NCBI GenBank assembly: GCA_947625605.1
Contig: CANQOY010000001.1
Span: forward strand, 124,001 to 188,000
Length of the DNA: 64,000 bases
Origin: an uncultured Clostridia bacterium
Lineage (GTDB): Bacteria; Bacillota; Clostridia; Christensenellales; Borkfalkiaceae
Reading direction: 5' to 3'
Part shown: positions 9,098 through 16,335 of the stretch, piece by piece
How the letters are laid out: each line of letters begins with the position of its first letter
How positions within the stretch are numbered: position 1 is the first letter of the stretch
Position numbers and translations under genes: made by a program
Notes under the pieces: model-generated
Seen by the model: only the letters and a program-made list of their open reading frames with translations
Database searches by the model: none
Told to the model about the DNA's origin: nothing

Positions 9098-9708
9098 AAG
9101 AGATAAGAGATGGCGACGATGAAGTCGCAAAAATCCTACTCGATTGGTCGGATACACGTATGAGTATGGATGGACGTTTCGCTTCTGCGAGCATGTCTGC
9201 CATTTCCACAGATGATGAGGACTACGACTATTTTGAGGGCGATTTCGTCGAAGATGGCATAAATACGATGTATACGACCATCGACAGACAGTGCTATTAT
9301 ATGCAACGTGAGCTGACGCCGGAGATCATTGAGGCAAAAGTGCAGGCTTCTTTCTTGAACGGGGAGTATTCCTTCCTGTATGCGACTCTGATCGCAATCG
9401 ATCTTTCCGACCATTACGAGGACTTTACCTACGACGAGGAACGCGGCTTGTACCGCTATGAGGCGCCCGCGAACTCAAAAGGAATCAAGGTCGATTTTAT
9501 AGCCTTCGAAGGGATGGGAAATCACTTGGATCGTGTTGAACTCAAATTCACGGAGGGGCGCCTTGCGTATGTCCATTGGATCAATTATTCGACGAACTTC
9601 GAAGGCGAAAGAGAGATCCTGAGCGACGTCCGCGATTGCTATTACGACTACGGCAAGACGCAGGTCGTGATTCCCGAGAACGCGCTGCCCTATCCCATGG
9701 AAGGGTGA
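9094..9708 (+). CDS. Continuation of the tandem-domain lipoprotein in another frame (likely frameshifted second domain)
   Basis: A 204-residue frame with no signal peptide, starting GTG inside the previous gene's stop (GTGA, 4-base overlap). Its content continues the second copy of the domain in the preceding lipoprotein: FTYDEERGLYRYEA here matches FTYDEEKGCYTKAS in the first domain, and the lengths fit a complete second domain if the two frames are joined. Either one base was lost or gained near 9091-9097, or the halves are made by translational coupling. Without its own export signal this piece alone would stay in the cytoplasm, which argues for a frameshift or a base-calling error. No known function. 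Confidence 0.55.
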   Translation: MKEIRDGDDEVAKILLDWSDTRMSMDGRFASASMSAISTDDEDYDYFEGDFVEDGINTMYTTIDRQCYYMQRELTPEIIEAKVQASFLNGEYSFLYATLIAIDLSDHYEDFTYDEERGLYRYEAPANSKGIKVDFIAFEGMGNHLDRVELKFTEGRLAYVHWINYSTNFEGEREILSDVRDCYYDYGKTQVVIPENALPYPMEG

Positions 9709-9754
9709 AATGCGGGCTCTTCGCGGAGAGCCGAATTTATCTACTTCTATACAA

Positions 9755-9860
9755 AAACATCCCCGCACCTCGGACATGGTGCGGGGATTTTACGTCTCAT
9801 ATAAAAATATAGCCTCCGCACACACGCGGGTGCGCGGAGAAACATTCCTATCTTCGGTCG
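9755..9860 (+). terminator. Terminator and 3' element, copy A
   Basis: Stem ATCCCCGCACC / GGTGCGGGGAT (9759-9769, 9778-9788) with loop TCGGACAT, then TTTTACGTCTCAT and a second imperfect GC hairpin near 9821-9840. Copy B after the next lipoprotein gene (11877-11975) has the same loop and flanks but a C-G pair replaced by T-A in the stem. It contains one copy of the GGACATGGT motif. Confidence 0.75.
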
Positions 9861-9900
9861 GGGAGGTGGGACAAAAGCCCGTTCGGTCGGGGCTACAAGG

Positions 9901-10110
9901 TTATAAATTTTTCAAGCCTAAAATGTAGTCTGCCGAAAGATCGAGTTCGGCGCACAGCCGTGCGAACGTATCGAGACGAGGCAGTTTTTTCGTCGTGACG
10001 TACTGCGTGATCATTTCCGGCGAAACGCCGACCTTTTTTGCGATTTCCACTGTCGTCAATCCGCTTGCTTTGAGCTCCGCCCGAAGCCGTTCCTTGATCA
10101 TTTCGGTCAT
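9901..10110 (-). CDS. Small XRE-family HTH regulator (module 2)
   Basis: A 69-residue protein consisting of a single Cro/C1-type helix-turn-helix domain (TTVEIAKKVGVSPEMITQYV), ending DLSADYILGLKNL. No effector domain is present. The start at 10110 follows AAAGGACAT; a longer in-frame form reaching 10218 would run through the promoter region and is rejected. It is divergent from the BspA-type lipoprotein gene, and two palindromes with TAAC/GTTA arms overlap the intervening promoter, so it is inferred to repress that gene and perhaps itself. Confidence 0.8.
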   Translation of the reverse strand: MTEMIKERLRAELKASGLTTVEIAKKVGVSPEMITQYVTTKKLPRLDTFARLCAELDLSADYILGLKNL

Positions 10111-10137
10111 ATCAATGTCCTTTTTTCTATAAAAATA

Positions 10138-10188
10138 TAACCAACGGTTAGAAAAATGCTTGACCTCTAACCGATAGTTAGCTATAAT
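10138..10188 (+). promoter_or_regulatory. Consensus sigma-A promoter with operator inside the spacer (module 2)
   Basis: -35 TTGACC (10160-10165), 17-base spacer, -10 TATAAT (10183-10188). The spacer contains CTAACCGATAGTTAG (10167-10181), whose CTAAC/GTTAG arms are inverted. A second related palindrome, TAACCAACGGTTA, lies at 10138-10150. A repressor bound to the first would block the promoter directly. Confidence 0.75.
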
Positions 10189-10220
10189 GGAAAAAACGAT
10201 CCCAAAAGGAGGGGACAAAG

Positions 10221-11864
10221 ATGAATCGAAAAAGTATTTTGAGCCTTGTGCTCGGCGCCGTGCTCTTCTGTCTGCCGCTCGCTTCCTGCGGCGGAAAGAC
10301 GCCCACCGTCAAACACACGCACGCGTATACGCAGTGGCGGCACGACGAAGAGCAACATTGGAAGGTCTGCCCCGACGACGGCGCCGTCGATCCCGCGGGC
10401 AAGAGCGCCCATGACTTTACGCATGGCGATTGCGTCTGCGGTGCGGAGAAGCCCGAAGAGGTGCACACGCATACCTACACGAAGTGGCAATTCGACGACG
10501 CGTGGCATTGGAAAGTCTGCCCCGATGACGATGCGCCCGACCCTGCGGGGAAGAGCGGGCATACGTTCGTCGACGGGGTTTGCGAATGCGGTGCGAGAGA
10601 GCCCGACAGCAAGTTGGCATTTGCGCTCGACGAGACGACGGGTACGTATACCGTCGTGGGGCGCGGGGAGGAGACGGCGGACGAGATCGTCATTCCCGCA
10701 TCTTATCAGGGAAAACGCGTGACGAAGATCGGCGCAAAGGCATTCTACGAAAACAATCAGCCCGATCCGACGCTCACAAGCGTGACGCTGCCCGAAACCC
10801 TCACGGAGATCGAATATAACGCGTTCACGCATTGCACCGCGCTCAAAGAGATCAATTTGGAGCATGTCGAGACGATAGGGCAGTCCGCATTTTGGGACGT
10901 GGGGCTCACAGACGCCGATCTCTCTTCCGCGGCTTCGATCGAATCGTATGCGTTTTATGCCTGTCTCTCCCTCGAACGGGTGACGCTGGGCGAGGATGTG
11001 ATGGTCGGAAACGCCGCGTTTTCCGGCTGCACGCTGCTCTCCGACATTACGTTCGGCCCCCTGATGCGCGTCGAGGCGAAGGATGCGTCCGAGACATATT
11101 CCAACTTCTACAACATCGCCAAGGACGTTGAGATCCATTTCAACGGGAGCATTGAGGAGTGGTGCGCGTTGGACGGCGGCGTCTTTCGGGGCGGCCTCAT
11201 GTGCAATGACAAATATTATAACAGAGGCGCGGGCAGGCTGTACACCGATATTTCGCGGACGCTGTACTTCAACGGCACGAAGTTCGAGGGTGCGCTTTCG
11301 ATCCCCGCGACCGTGGACATGGTGCCCGCATTTGCCTTTTTGAATACGCGCTCCATCACTTCGCTCACCATTCCGAAGAGCGTGAAGTCGATCGGAGAGG
11401 GTGCGTTTGAACAGGTCGCTGCGGTGGATACGCTTCCCATTTCCTATGCGGGAACGCTTGCCGAATTTTGCGGCATGGAGGAGGCGTGGCTCGTGCGCTG
11501 CGCAAATTACACCGAATACACCGTAAACGGCCAAAAGCTCGCGGGCGAACTTGCGATCCCGACGGGCGTTGAAAGCATTCCCGCGGGGGCATTCTTCGCC
11601 GTAAAGGGGGTGACCTCCGTTTCCCTCCCCACGAGCGTGCAGCAGATGGGAATTTATGCACTGTGCGCCCTTGAAATTTCCGAAATCACCTATGCAGGAA
11701 CCGAAACTGAATGGTATGCGGTCTTCCGCAAGCAGGCCCAGTCGATCTCCTATTGCGGGATCCCGGGCGAAATGAACATGGGACGGCCCAGCTCCAAGTT
11801 CGTCGTAAAGACGGCCGCCGACGAGAAACAGACGACATGGTATCAGGATACGTTCCAAAGATAG
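10221..11864 (+). CDS. BspA-type leucine-rich-repeat lipoprotein
   Basis: A 547-residue predicted surface lipoprotein. The signal peptide ends in the lipobox LASC at about residues 20-23. Residues ~32-130 hold two tandem ~50-residue repeats with the pattern HTHxYTxW...HWKVCPDD...DPAGKS...GxCxCGA, rich in His, Cys and Trp. The rest is a string of BspA-type (LRR_5) leucine-rich repeats such as VTLPETLTEIEYNAFTHC and LTIPKSVKSIGEGAFEQV. Such repeats often act in binding to host or matrix proteins; no ligand can be named. Ribosome site AAAGGAGG is at 10204-10211. It is controlled by the module 2 promoter/operator and ends at terminator copy B. Confidence 0.8.
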   Translation: MNRKSILSLVLGAVLFCLPLASCGGKTPTVKHTHAYTQWRHDEEQHWKVCPDDGAVDPAGKSAHDFTHGDCVCGAEKPEEVHTHTYTKWQFDDAWHWKVCPDDDAPDPAGKSGHTFVDGVCECGAREPDSKLAFALDETTGTYTVVGRGEETADEIVIPASYQGKRVTKIGAKAFYENNQPDPTLTSVTLPETLTEIEYNAFTHCTALKEINLEHVETIGQSAFWDVGLTDADLSSAASIESYAFYACLSLERVTLGEDVMVGNAAFSGCTLLSDITFGPLMRVEAKDASETYSNFYNIAKDVEIHFNGSIEEWCALDGGVFRGGLMCNDKYYNRGAGRLYTDISRTLYFNGTKFEGALSIPATVDMVPAFAFLNTRSITSLTIPKSVKSIGEGAFEQVAAVDTLPISYAGTLAEFCGMEEAWLVRCANYTEYTVNGQKLAGELAIPTGVESIPAGAFFAVKGVTSVSLPTSVQQMGIYALCALEISEITYAGTETEWYAVFRKQAQSISYCGIPGEMNMGRPSSKFVVKTAADEKQTTWYQDTFQR

Positions 11865-11876
11865 GCAAAACTTTTC

Positions 11877-11975
11877 GAAAACATCCCCGTACCTCGGACA
11901 TGGTACGGGGATTTTACGTCTCATGCCCCAAATAGGCATTCGTGCACATGCGGCTGCGCACGGGATGACATTCCT
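11877..11975 (+). terminator. Terminator and 3' element, copy B
   Basis: Stem ATCCCCGTACC / GGTACGGGGAT (11883-11893, 11902-11912), loop TCGGACAT, followed by TTTTACGTCTCAT and a second GC hairpin. It is the partner of copy A (9755-9860). The stem differs by a paired change (C-G to T-A), which keeps base pairing. Confidence 0.75.
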
Positions 11976-12176
11976 GTCTTTGCTGCCCTCGGCGGTCTAA
12001 TATGGCAGGCGCACCGCGGTTTTGCCGAAATTTTTTAAGAAAAAGGGCGGCAAAGGCCAAAATCCTTTGACATCTTCTTCGGAATGTGTTATTCTATACC
12101 CGACGTACGCGAGGACTTGCGCTCTCCACGCATCTCTTGGCGTATCGCAAATCATTCCATAGGAGGATAAACGCAA
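11915..12176 (+). promoter_or_regulatory. rpsO upstream region with sigma-A promoter
   Basis: This belongs to the 312-base gap after the BspA lipoprotein. TTGACA at 12067-12072, 17-base spacer and TATTCT at 12090-12095 form a promoter, giving an rpsO leader of about 75 bases that ends in a TAGGAGG ribosome site. Apart from the tail of terminator copy B nothing else is seen. Confidence 0.7.
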
Positions 12177-12431
12177 ATGGAAAAGAGCGAAATCATCGCA
12201 AAGTTCGCGTCGCACGAGGGTGATACGGGTTCTCCCGAGGTCCAGATCGCGCTGCTCACGGAGCGCATCAACCATCTCAACGAGCACCTCAAAGAGCACA
12301 AGCACGACAATCACTCCCGCCGCGGGCTTCTCAAAATGGTCGGTCGCCGCCGCGGTCTTTTGGACTACCTCAAAGCCAAGGATATCGAGCGCTACCGTGC
12401 CGTCGTTGCGGCGTTGGAACTTCGCAAGTAA
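12177..12431 (+). CDS. rpsO: 30S ribosomal protein S15
   Basis: An 84-residue small-subunit ribosomal protein that binds 16S rRNA early in assembly. It shows the S15 signature [17 protein letters not shown] and [21 protein letters not shown], and the conserved [18 protein letters not shown]. It is slightly shorter than the usual 88-89 residues at the N-terminus. It has its own promoter and terminator and is followed by pnp, the order found in most bacteria. Confidence 0.97.
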   Translation: MEKSEIIAKFASHEGDTGSPEVQIALLTERINHLNEHLKEHKHDNHSRRGLLKMVGRRRGLLDYLKAKDIERYRAVVAALELRK

Positions 12432-12439
12432 CGAACCTG

Positions 12440-12468
12440 AAAGGGCGGGGTCAATTCCGCTCTTTTTT
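12440..12468 (+). terminator. Rho-independent terminator after rpsO
   Basis: AAAGGGCGG / CCGCTCTTT stem (12440-12448, 12457-12465; one G-T pair), 8-base loop and six T residues. Confidence 0.8.
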
Positions 12469-12644
12469 GTTGTGGAGACGGAGGACGGAGCCAAACGGGA
12501 GGGGCATGTCCGCGGGTTTGCCCGCAGAGAGCGCCCATAGCGCGTTTGCTTCGGAAAGGCTCCGTCGGAACTTTTCGGCATTTCGCTTCCCGCGCCACGG
12601 GGCGCGGGGGCAAAGAATAGGAGTTGAGATAAGGAGATTCAAAA
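12469..12644 (+). other. pnp leader region
   Basis: A 176-base gap between the rpsO terminator and pnp. It contains a GC hairpin at about 12589-12612 (CCCGCGCC / GGGCGCGGG). No good promoter is seen, so pnp may be read through from rpsO. pnp leaders in other bacteria are hairpin targets for RNase III and autoregulation; that role here is only a possibility. Confidence 0.35.
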
Positions 12645-14741
12645 ATGACACAGAATTACAGAGAATTCAGGTTCCCGATCGGCGGCAGAGAAGTCACCGT
12701 CGAAACGGGCAAGTACGCCGAGCAGACCAACGGCTCGTGCGTGGTGCGCTGCGGCGAGACCGTGGTCATGGTCAACGTCTGCATGTCGGACAAGCCGAGG
12801 GACGGCATGGATTTCTTCCCGCTTCAAGTGGACTATGAAGAAAAAATGTTTGCCGTCGGCAAGATCCCCGGCGGGTTCAAGAGAAGGGAGGGCAGGGCTT
12901 CGGATAAGGCCATCCTTACCGCCCGCCTCATCGACCGTCCCCTCCGCCCGCTCTTCCCGAAGGGCCTCTTCAACGACGTCGTCGTCACGGCGACCGCGCT
13001 CTCCGTCGAGCCCGATGTTGCCCCCGAGCCCTTGGCCATGGTGGGGTCGTCCATCGCCTTGGCGATCTCGGATATCCCTTGGGCGGGTCCCACGGGTTCC
13101 GTCGTCGTCGGGCTGGTGAACGGGGAATACGTCATCAATCCCGACTATGAACAGAGCAAGAAGAGCACGATCCACCTCAATCTCGCGGGCACGAAAGACG
13201 CCATCCTCATGATCGAGGCGGGCGCGAACGAGGTCACCAACGACGAGATGGTGGGTGCCATCATGTTCGGCCACAGAGAGATCTCGAAGATCTGCGCCTA
13301 CATTGAGGACGTCATCGTCCCTGCGGTGGGCAAGCCGAAGCGCGAGATTGAGCTCTACCACATTCCCGAGGAGATCGATGCGGCCGTGCGCGCCTTTGCG
13401 GGCGAAAGGCTCGACTGGGCGCTCGACACCTTCGACCGGCAGGAGCGGCAGGCGCGTCAGGATCAGGTGGACGCGGAGACGCAGGAGCACTTCAAGGATA
13501 TCTATCCCGAAAACAAGCGCGAGATCGCAGACAGCCTCTACTACCTCACGAAAGAGAAAGTCCGCGCGAAGATCTTCGACCACGGCATTCGCCCCGACGG
13601 CAGAGGCCTCAAAGATATCCGCCCCATCTGGTGCGAGAGGTCGGTGCTTCCCCGCGCGCACGGCAGCGCCGTGTTCACGAGAGGGCAGACACAGACCCTC
13701 ACCACTTGCACGCTGGACATGCTCGCCGCCGCGCAGAAGCTTGAAGGCCTCGACGACGAGACCGAAAAGCGCTACATGCACCAATATAATTTCCCCGGCT
13801 ACTGCACGGGTGAAGCCAAGGCTTTGCGCTCTCCCGGGCGCCGCGAGATCGGACATGGTGCCCTCGCAGAGCGTGCGCTGCTCCCCGTCATTCCCTCCAA
13901 AGAGGAGTTCCCTTACGCCATCCGCGTGGTGAATGACATCCTCTCCTCCAACGGTTCTTCCTCCATGGCTTCCGTCTGCGGCAGCACGATGGCGCTCATG
14001 GACGCAGGCGTTCCCATCAAGGCTCCCGTCGCGGGCGTCGCCATGGGCCTCATCAAGAATCAGGAGACGGGCGAATTCCGCGTCCTCACCGATATTCAGG
14101 GTCTTGAAGACTTCCTCGGCGATATGGACTTCAAGGTCGCTGGGACGAGCAAGGGCATCACGGCCATCCAGATGGATATCAAGATCAAGGGGATCTCGGA
14201 GGAGATCATGCACGCCGCCATCGAGCAGGCCAATGAGGGCAGGCAGTTCATCCTCTCCAAGATGCTCGAATGCGTGCCCGAAGTCGCGCCCGATATCTCC
14301 AAATACGCGCCCCGCATCATCTTCTTCACGATCGACCCCGAAAAGATCGGCGACGTTGTGGGCAAGCAGGGCAAGGTCATCAACTCGATCATTGCGGAGA
14401 CGGGCACCAAGATCGACATCGAGGACGACGGCACCGTCTGCATCGCCTCCTTCGGCGACGCAGAGGCCGCGCTCAAAGCCAAGGCCATTGTCGAGAGCAT
14501 CGTGCACGATCCCGAAGTGGGCGACATGTTCATCGGCCGCGTCGTGCGCATTCTCTCGCAGACGGGCGCGTTTGTGGAATTTGCCCCGGGCAAAGACGGC
14601 ATGATCCACATCTCCAAAATGGCGGATAAGCGCATTGATAAGGTGGAAGACGTGCTCTCTCTCGGCGACGTCGTCAAGGTTCGCATCATCAAGATCGGCG
14701 AAAAGGGCATCGACTTCAAACTGCTCGAAAAACTTTCGTAA
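12645..14741 (+). CDS. pnp: Polynucleotide phosphorylase
   Basis: A 698-residue phosphorolytic 3'-5' exoribonuclease, a core enzyme of mRNA decay. Both RNase PH-like halves are present: the first has GGREVTVETGKYAEQTNGS, the second has IRPDGRGLKDIRPI and FTRGQTQTLTTCTLD. A KH domain (IDPEKIGDVVGKQGKVINSI) near residues 560-615 and an S1 domain (GDMFIGRVVRILSQTGAFVEF) near 625-695 complete the protein. Length is as expected. Start after AAGGAG at 12631-12636. One GGACATGGT motif lies inside the gene at 13851. A strong terminator follows. Confidence 0.96.
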   Translation: MTQNYREFRFPIGGREVTVETGKYAEQTNGSCVVRCGETVVMVNVCMSDKPRDGMDFFPLQVDYEEKMFAVGKIPGGFKRREGRASDKAILTARLIDRPLRPLFPKGLFNDVVVTATALSVEPDVAPEPLAMVGSSIALAISDIPWAGPTGSVVVGLVNGEYVINPDYEQSKKSTIHLNLAGTKDAILMIEAGANEVTNDEMVGAIMFGHREISKICAYIEDVIVPAVGKPKREIELYHIPEEIDAAVRAFAGERLDWALDTFDRQERQARQDQVDAETQEHFKDIYPENKREIADSLYYLTKEKVRAKIFDHGIRPDGRGLKDIRPIWCERSVLPRAHGSAVFTRGQTQTLTTCTLDMLAAAQKLEGLDDETEKRYMHQYNFPGYCTGEAKALRSPGRREIGHGALAERALLPVIPSKEEFPYAIRVVNDILSSNGSSSMASVCGSTMALMDAGVPIKAPVAGVAMGLIKNQETGEFRVLTDIQGLEDFLGDMDFKVAGTSKGITAIQMDIKIKGISEEIMHAAIEQANEGRQFILSKMLECVPEVAPDISKYAPRIIFFTIDPEKIGDVVGKQGKVINSIIAETGTKIDIEDDGTVCIASFGDAEAALKAKAIVESIVHDPEVGDMFIGRVVRILSQTGAFVEFAPGKDGMIHISKMADKRIDKVEDVLSLGDVVKVRIIKIGEKGIDFKLLEKLS

Positions 14742-14757
14742 AACGTCCGAAACACGA

Positions 14758-14788
14758 ACCCCGCGTAACAACGCGGGGTATTTTTTTG
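14758..14788 (+). terminator. Rho-independent terminator after pnp
   Basis: Nine-base-pair stem ACCCCGCGT / ACGCGGGGT with AACA loop (14758-14779), followed by a run of T residues. Confidence 0.9.
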
Positions 14789-14809
14789 CCTTAAAGAAAA
14801 GTGCGATAA

Positions 14810-15180
14810 TGTTTCTTGGCGTCCCCCTTGGGTGGCAGTTCCGCTTCTTGGCGCCCCCTTTGGGTGGCAATCCGCTTCTTGGCGCCCCCTTGAGGGGGAG
14901 CTCCGCCGTAGGCGGTGAGGGGGTGTTATTCCAATCGTCATGTTGAGCGAAGTCGAAACATCGCCTTATTTTATCATGCGGACACCCTTCGACGGTGCTC
15001 AGGGTGACGTGATTCAGAATGAACCCCCACCTGCCGCGGCTTTGCCGCGCCACCCGCCCCCTTGAAAAGGGGGCAGGCCATTCCACTCCGCCCGCCCTGT
15101 TCCACGCTGTCATTCCGCCCCGCCCGCCCTTGCGGACTCCGTATGACGGCCGCAACCGATTCGGGCTATGTCCGCAAACG
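14810..15180. repeat. Intergenic mosaic repeat island 1
   Basis: Part of a 510-base stretch without a gene. It begins with three near-copies of a ~35-base unit (TTGGCG...GGGTGGCA...CCGCTTC) at about 14817-14890, then a GAGCTCCGCCGTAGGCGG palindrome. Then comes a 159-base segment, 14917-15075, repeated almost exactly at 17514-17672 (about three differences). The ends contain GTCATTCC/GGAATGAC-like words. Open frames here are repeat-derived and not credible genes. This class of repeat is common between genes in gut Clostridia and related MAGs. Confidence 0.8.
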
Positions 15181-15185
15181 AAGAA

Positions 15186-15212
15186 CCACCCGCTACGGGT
15201 GGCTTATTTTTT
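15186..15212 (+). terminator. Hairpin terminator at the end of repeat island 1
   Basis: CCACCCG / CGGGTGG stem (15186-15192, 15196-15202) with 3-base loop and TTATTTTTT on the plus strand. Confidence 0.6.
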
Positions 15213-15224
15213 GCCGATATCACA

Positions 15225-15253
15225 AAACTCCCGCCATGCTTGGGCGGGAGTTT
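15225..15253 (-). terminator. Terminator overlapping the end of XRE gene 3
   Basis: AAACTCCCGCC / GGCGGGAGTTT inverted repeat (15225-15235, 15243-15253). On the minus strand it follows the regulator's stop codon and leads into TTTTG. Confidence 0.7.
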
Positions 15254-15587
15254 AACGGTTGATCTCCGATTCGGAGAGGAGTTTGAATTGTTCAAAGGCG
15301 AGGGTGCGGATGGGCGGCTTCAAGGAACGGAACGTTTGAACGAGTTCGCGCTCTTGCGGCGAGAGCACATAGGGGAGCGCGCCCTCTTCCCGCCCTGCCA
15401 AATAGTCGAGAGAGCATTCGAAGAAATCGGCGTATTTCATCAGAATGTAGATATTCGGGTCATGCGATTTCTCGTGACATGCGACCGTCGTCTGCGGGAT
15501 CCCGACCGCGTCCGCAAGTTGCTTTTGCGTTAATCCGTTTTCCGTTCTCAATTCCTTAATGCGTTCATTGATCGTCATTTTTTCCAT
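15252..15587 (-). CDS. XRE-family HTH regulator (module 3)
   Basis: A 111-residue transcription regulator. Residues 4-66 form a Cro/C1-type helix-turn-helix domain (LTQKQLADAVGIPQTTVACHE; FFECSLDYLAGRE). About 45 further residues hold no recognised domain and may aid dimerisation. The first ATG (15587) is used, though MTINER (15578) is equally possible. It is divergent from two zinc-ribbon membrane protein genes, with a sigma-A promoter and a 14-base palindrome between them, the same layout as modules 1 and 2. Confidence 0.8.
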   Translation of the reverse strand: MEKMTINERIKELRTENGLTQKQLADAVGIPQTTVACHEKSHDPNIYILMKYADFFECSLDYLAGREEGALPYVLSPQERELVQTFRSLKPPIRTLAFEQFKLLSESEINR

Positions 15588-15620
15588 ATCTAAATTTTAC
15601 CACGATTGTGATTAAAATTA

Positions 15621-15673
15621 TTGACAAAGCAACGAAATATTGTTATAATGCTGTCGAATAACGCGAACGCGTT
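15621..15673 (+). promoter_or_regulatory. Sigma-A promoter and palindrome (module 3)
   Basis: TTGACA (15621-15626), 17-base spacer, TATAAT (15644-15649). Just downstream, AACGCGAACGCGTT (15660-15673) is palindromic around AA. The ribosome site GGAGG and ATG follow at 15679-15691. Operator function is inferred from position only. Confidence 0.65.
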
Positions 15674-15690
15674 TAAGATGGAGGAATTTT

Positions 15691-16317
15691 ATGGCGTTAA
15701 TTGAATGTCCTCAATGCGGAAAGCAGGTGAGCGACACGGCGGAGCTCTGCGTGCACTGCGGCGCGGTTCTGAAAGAGCCCCCTGCGCCGAAAAATTATGC
15801 GGAGCTCCCTGCGGCGGAAAAGGAAGCGCTGGATTTGGAATTTGAGAGGGAACATCCCGCCTGCTCTGTCCGCAGGGCAGAAAAGAAAAAGTGGCGGCTC
15901 ACGTCCTTGTTTTTTGTGGCTCTATGTCTGATTATGGTAGGAATAATCGATTTAATCAATAGTGTGAGGCCATTGCTCGTTATAATAAGATTTTCTTCTA
16001 AAAGCAGTGTCGCCTTATATCAAGGGAATGAAGCCATCTTGCTTGTTGACGAAGGCGTAGACGATTCTTTAACAAGTGAATCCAATACGGGGAAGTTTTC
16101 GCTACTTTTTATTTTATCGTTATTATTTATCATAATCGGAGTTGTGATGATGGTAATCGCAGGTGTCGTATATAATAAGGCGCAACGCGAGGTGCTGTTG
16201 CGGCGCAAACTCTTTCAAGCATGGCTTGCCAAAAGGAATATTTGCTATGAACCAATGCTATCTGATAAGAATAAAGCAAAATTCGATTCCCTTGATATAA
16301 CGGGATATCAAATATAA
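15691..16317 (+). CDS. Zinc-ribbon membrane protein, unknown function
   Basis: A 208-residue protein. Residues 5-25 form a double-CxxC zinc ribbon (CPQCGKQVSDTAELCVHCG). Two hydrophobic helices follow, near residues 70-95 and 148-172, with an extracytoplasmic loop between them. The zinc ribbon should face the cytoplasm. Base composition falls sharply after about codon 75 (long AT-rich runs), unlike the flanking genes, which suggests a composite or recently acquired gene. It leads an apparent two-gene unit with the next zinc-ribbon protein, 18 bases on. No family beyond zinc_ribbon_2 was recognised. Confidence 0.65.
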   Translation: MALIECPQCGKQVSDTAELCVHCGAVLKEPPAPKNYAELPAAEKEALDLEFEREHPACSVRRAEKKKWRLTSLFFVALCLIMVGIIDLINSVRPLLVIIRFSSKSSVALYQGNEAILLVDEGVDDSLTSESNTGKFSLLFILSLLFIIIGVVMMVIAGVVYNKAQREVLLRRKLFQAWLAKRNICYEPMLSDKNKAKFDSLDITGYQI

Positions 16318-16335
16318 GAAAGGAGGAGAGGAACT

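Noticed and set aside
9071..9100. Programmed -1 frameshift in the tandem-domain lipoprotein
   Set aside because: The A and T runs are not in the X-XXY-YYZ register of the zero frame and no following pseudoknot was evident; a simple indel or coupled start fits better.
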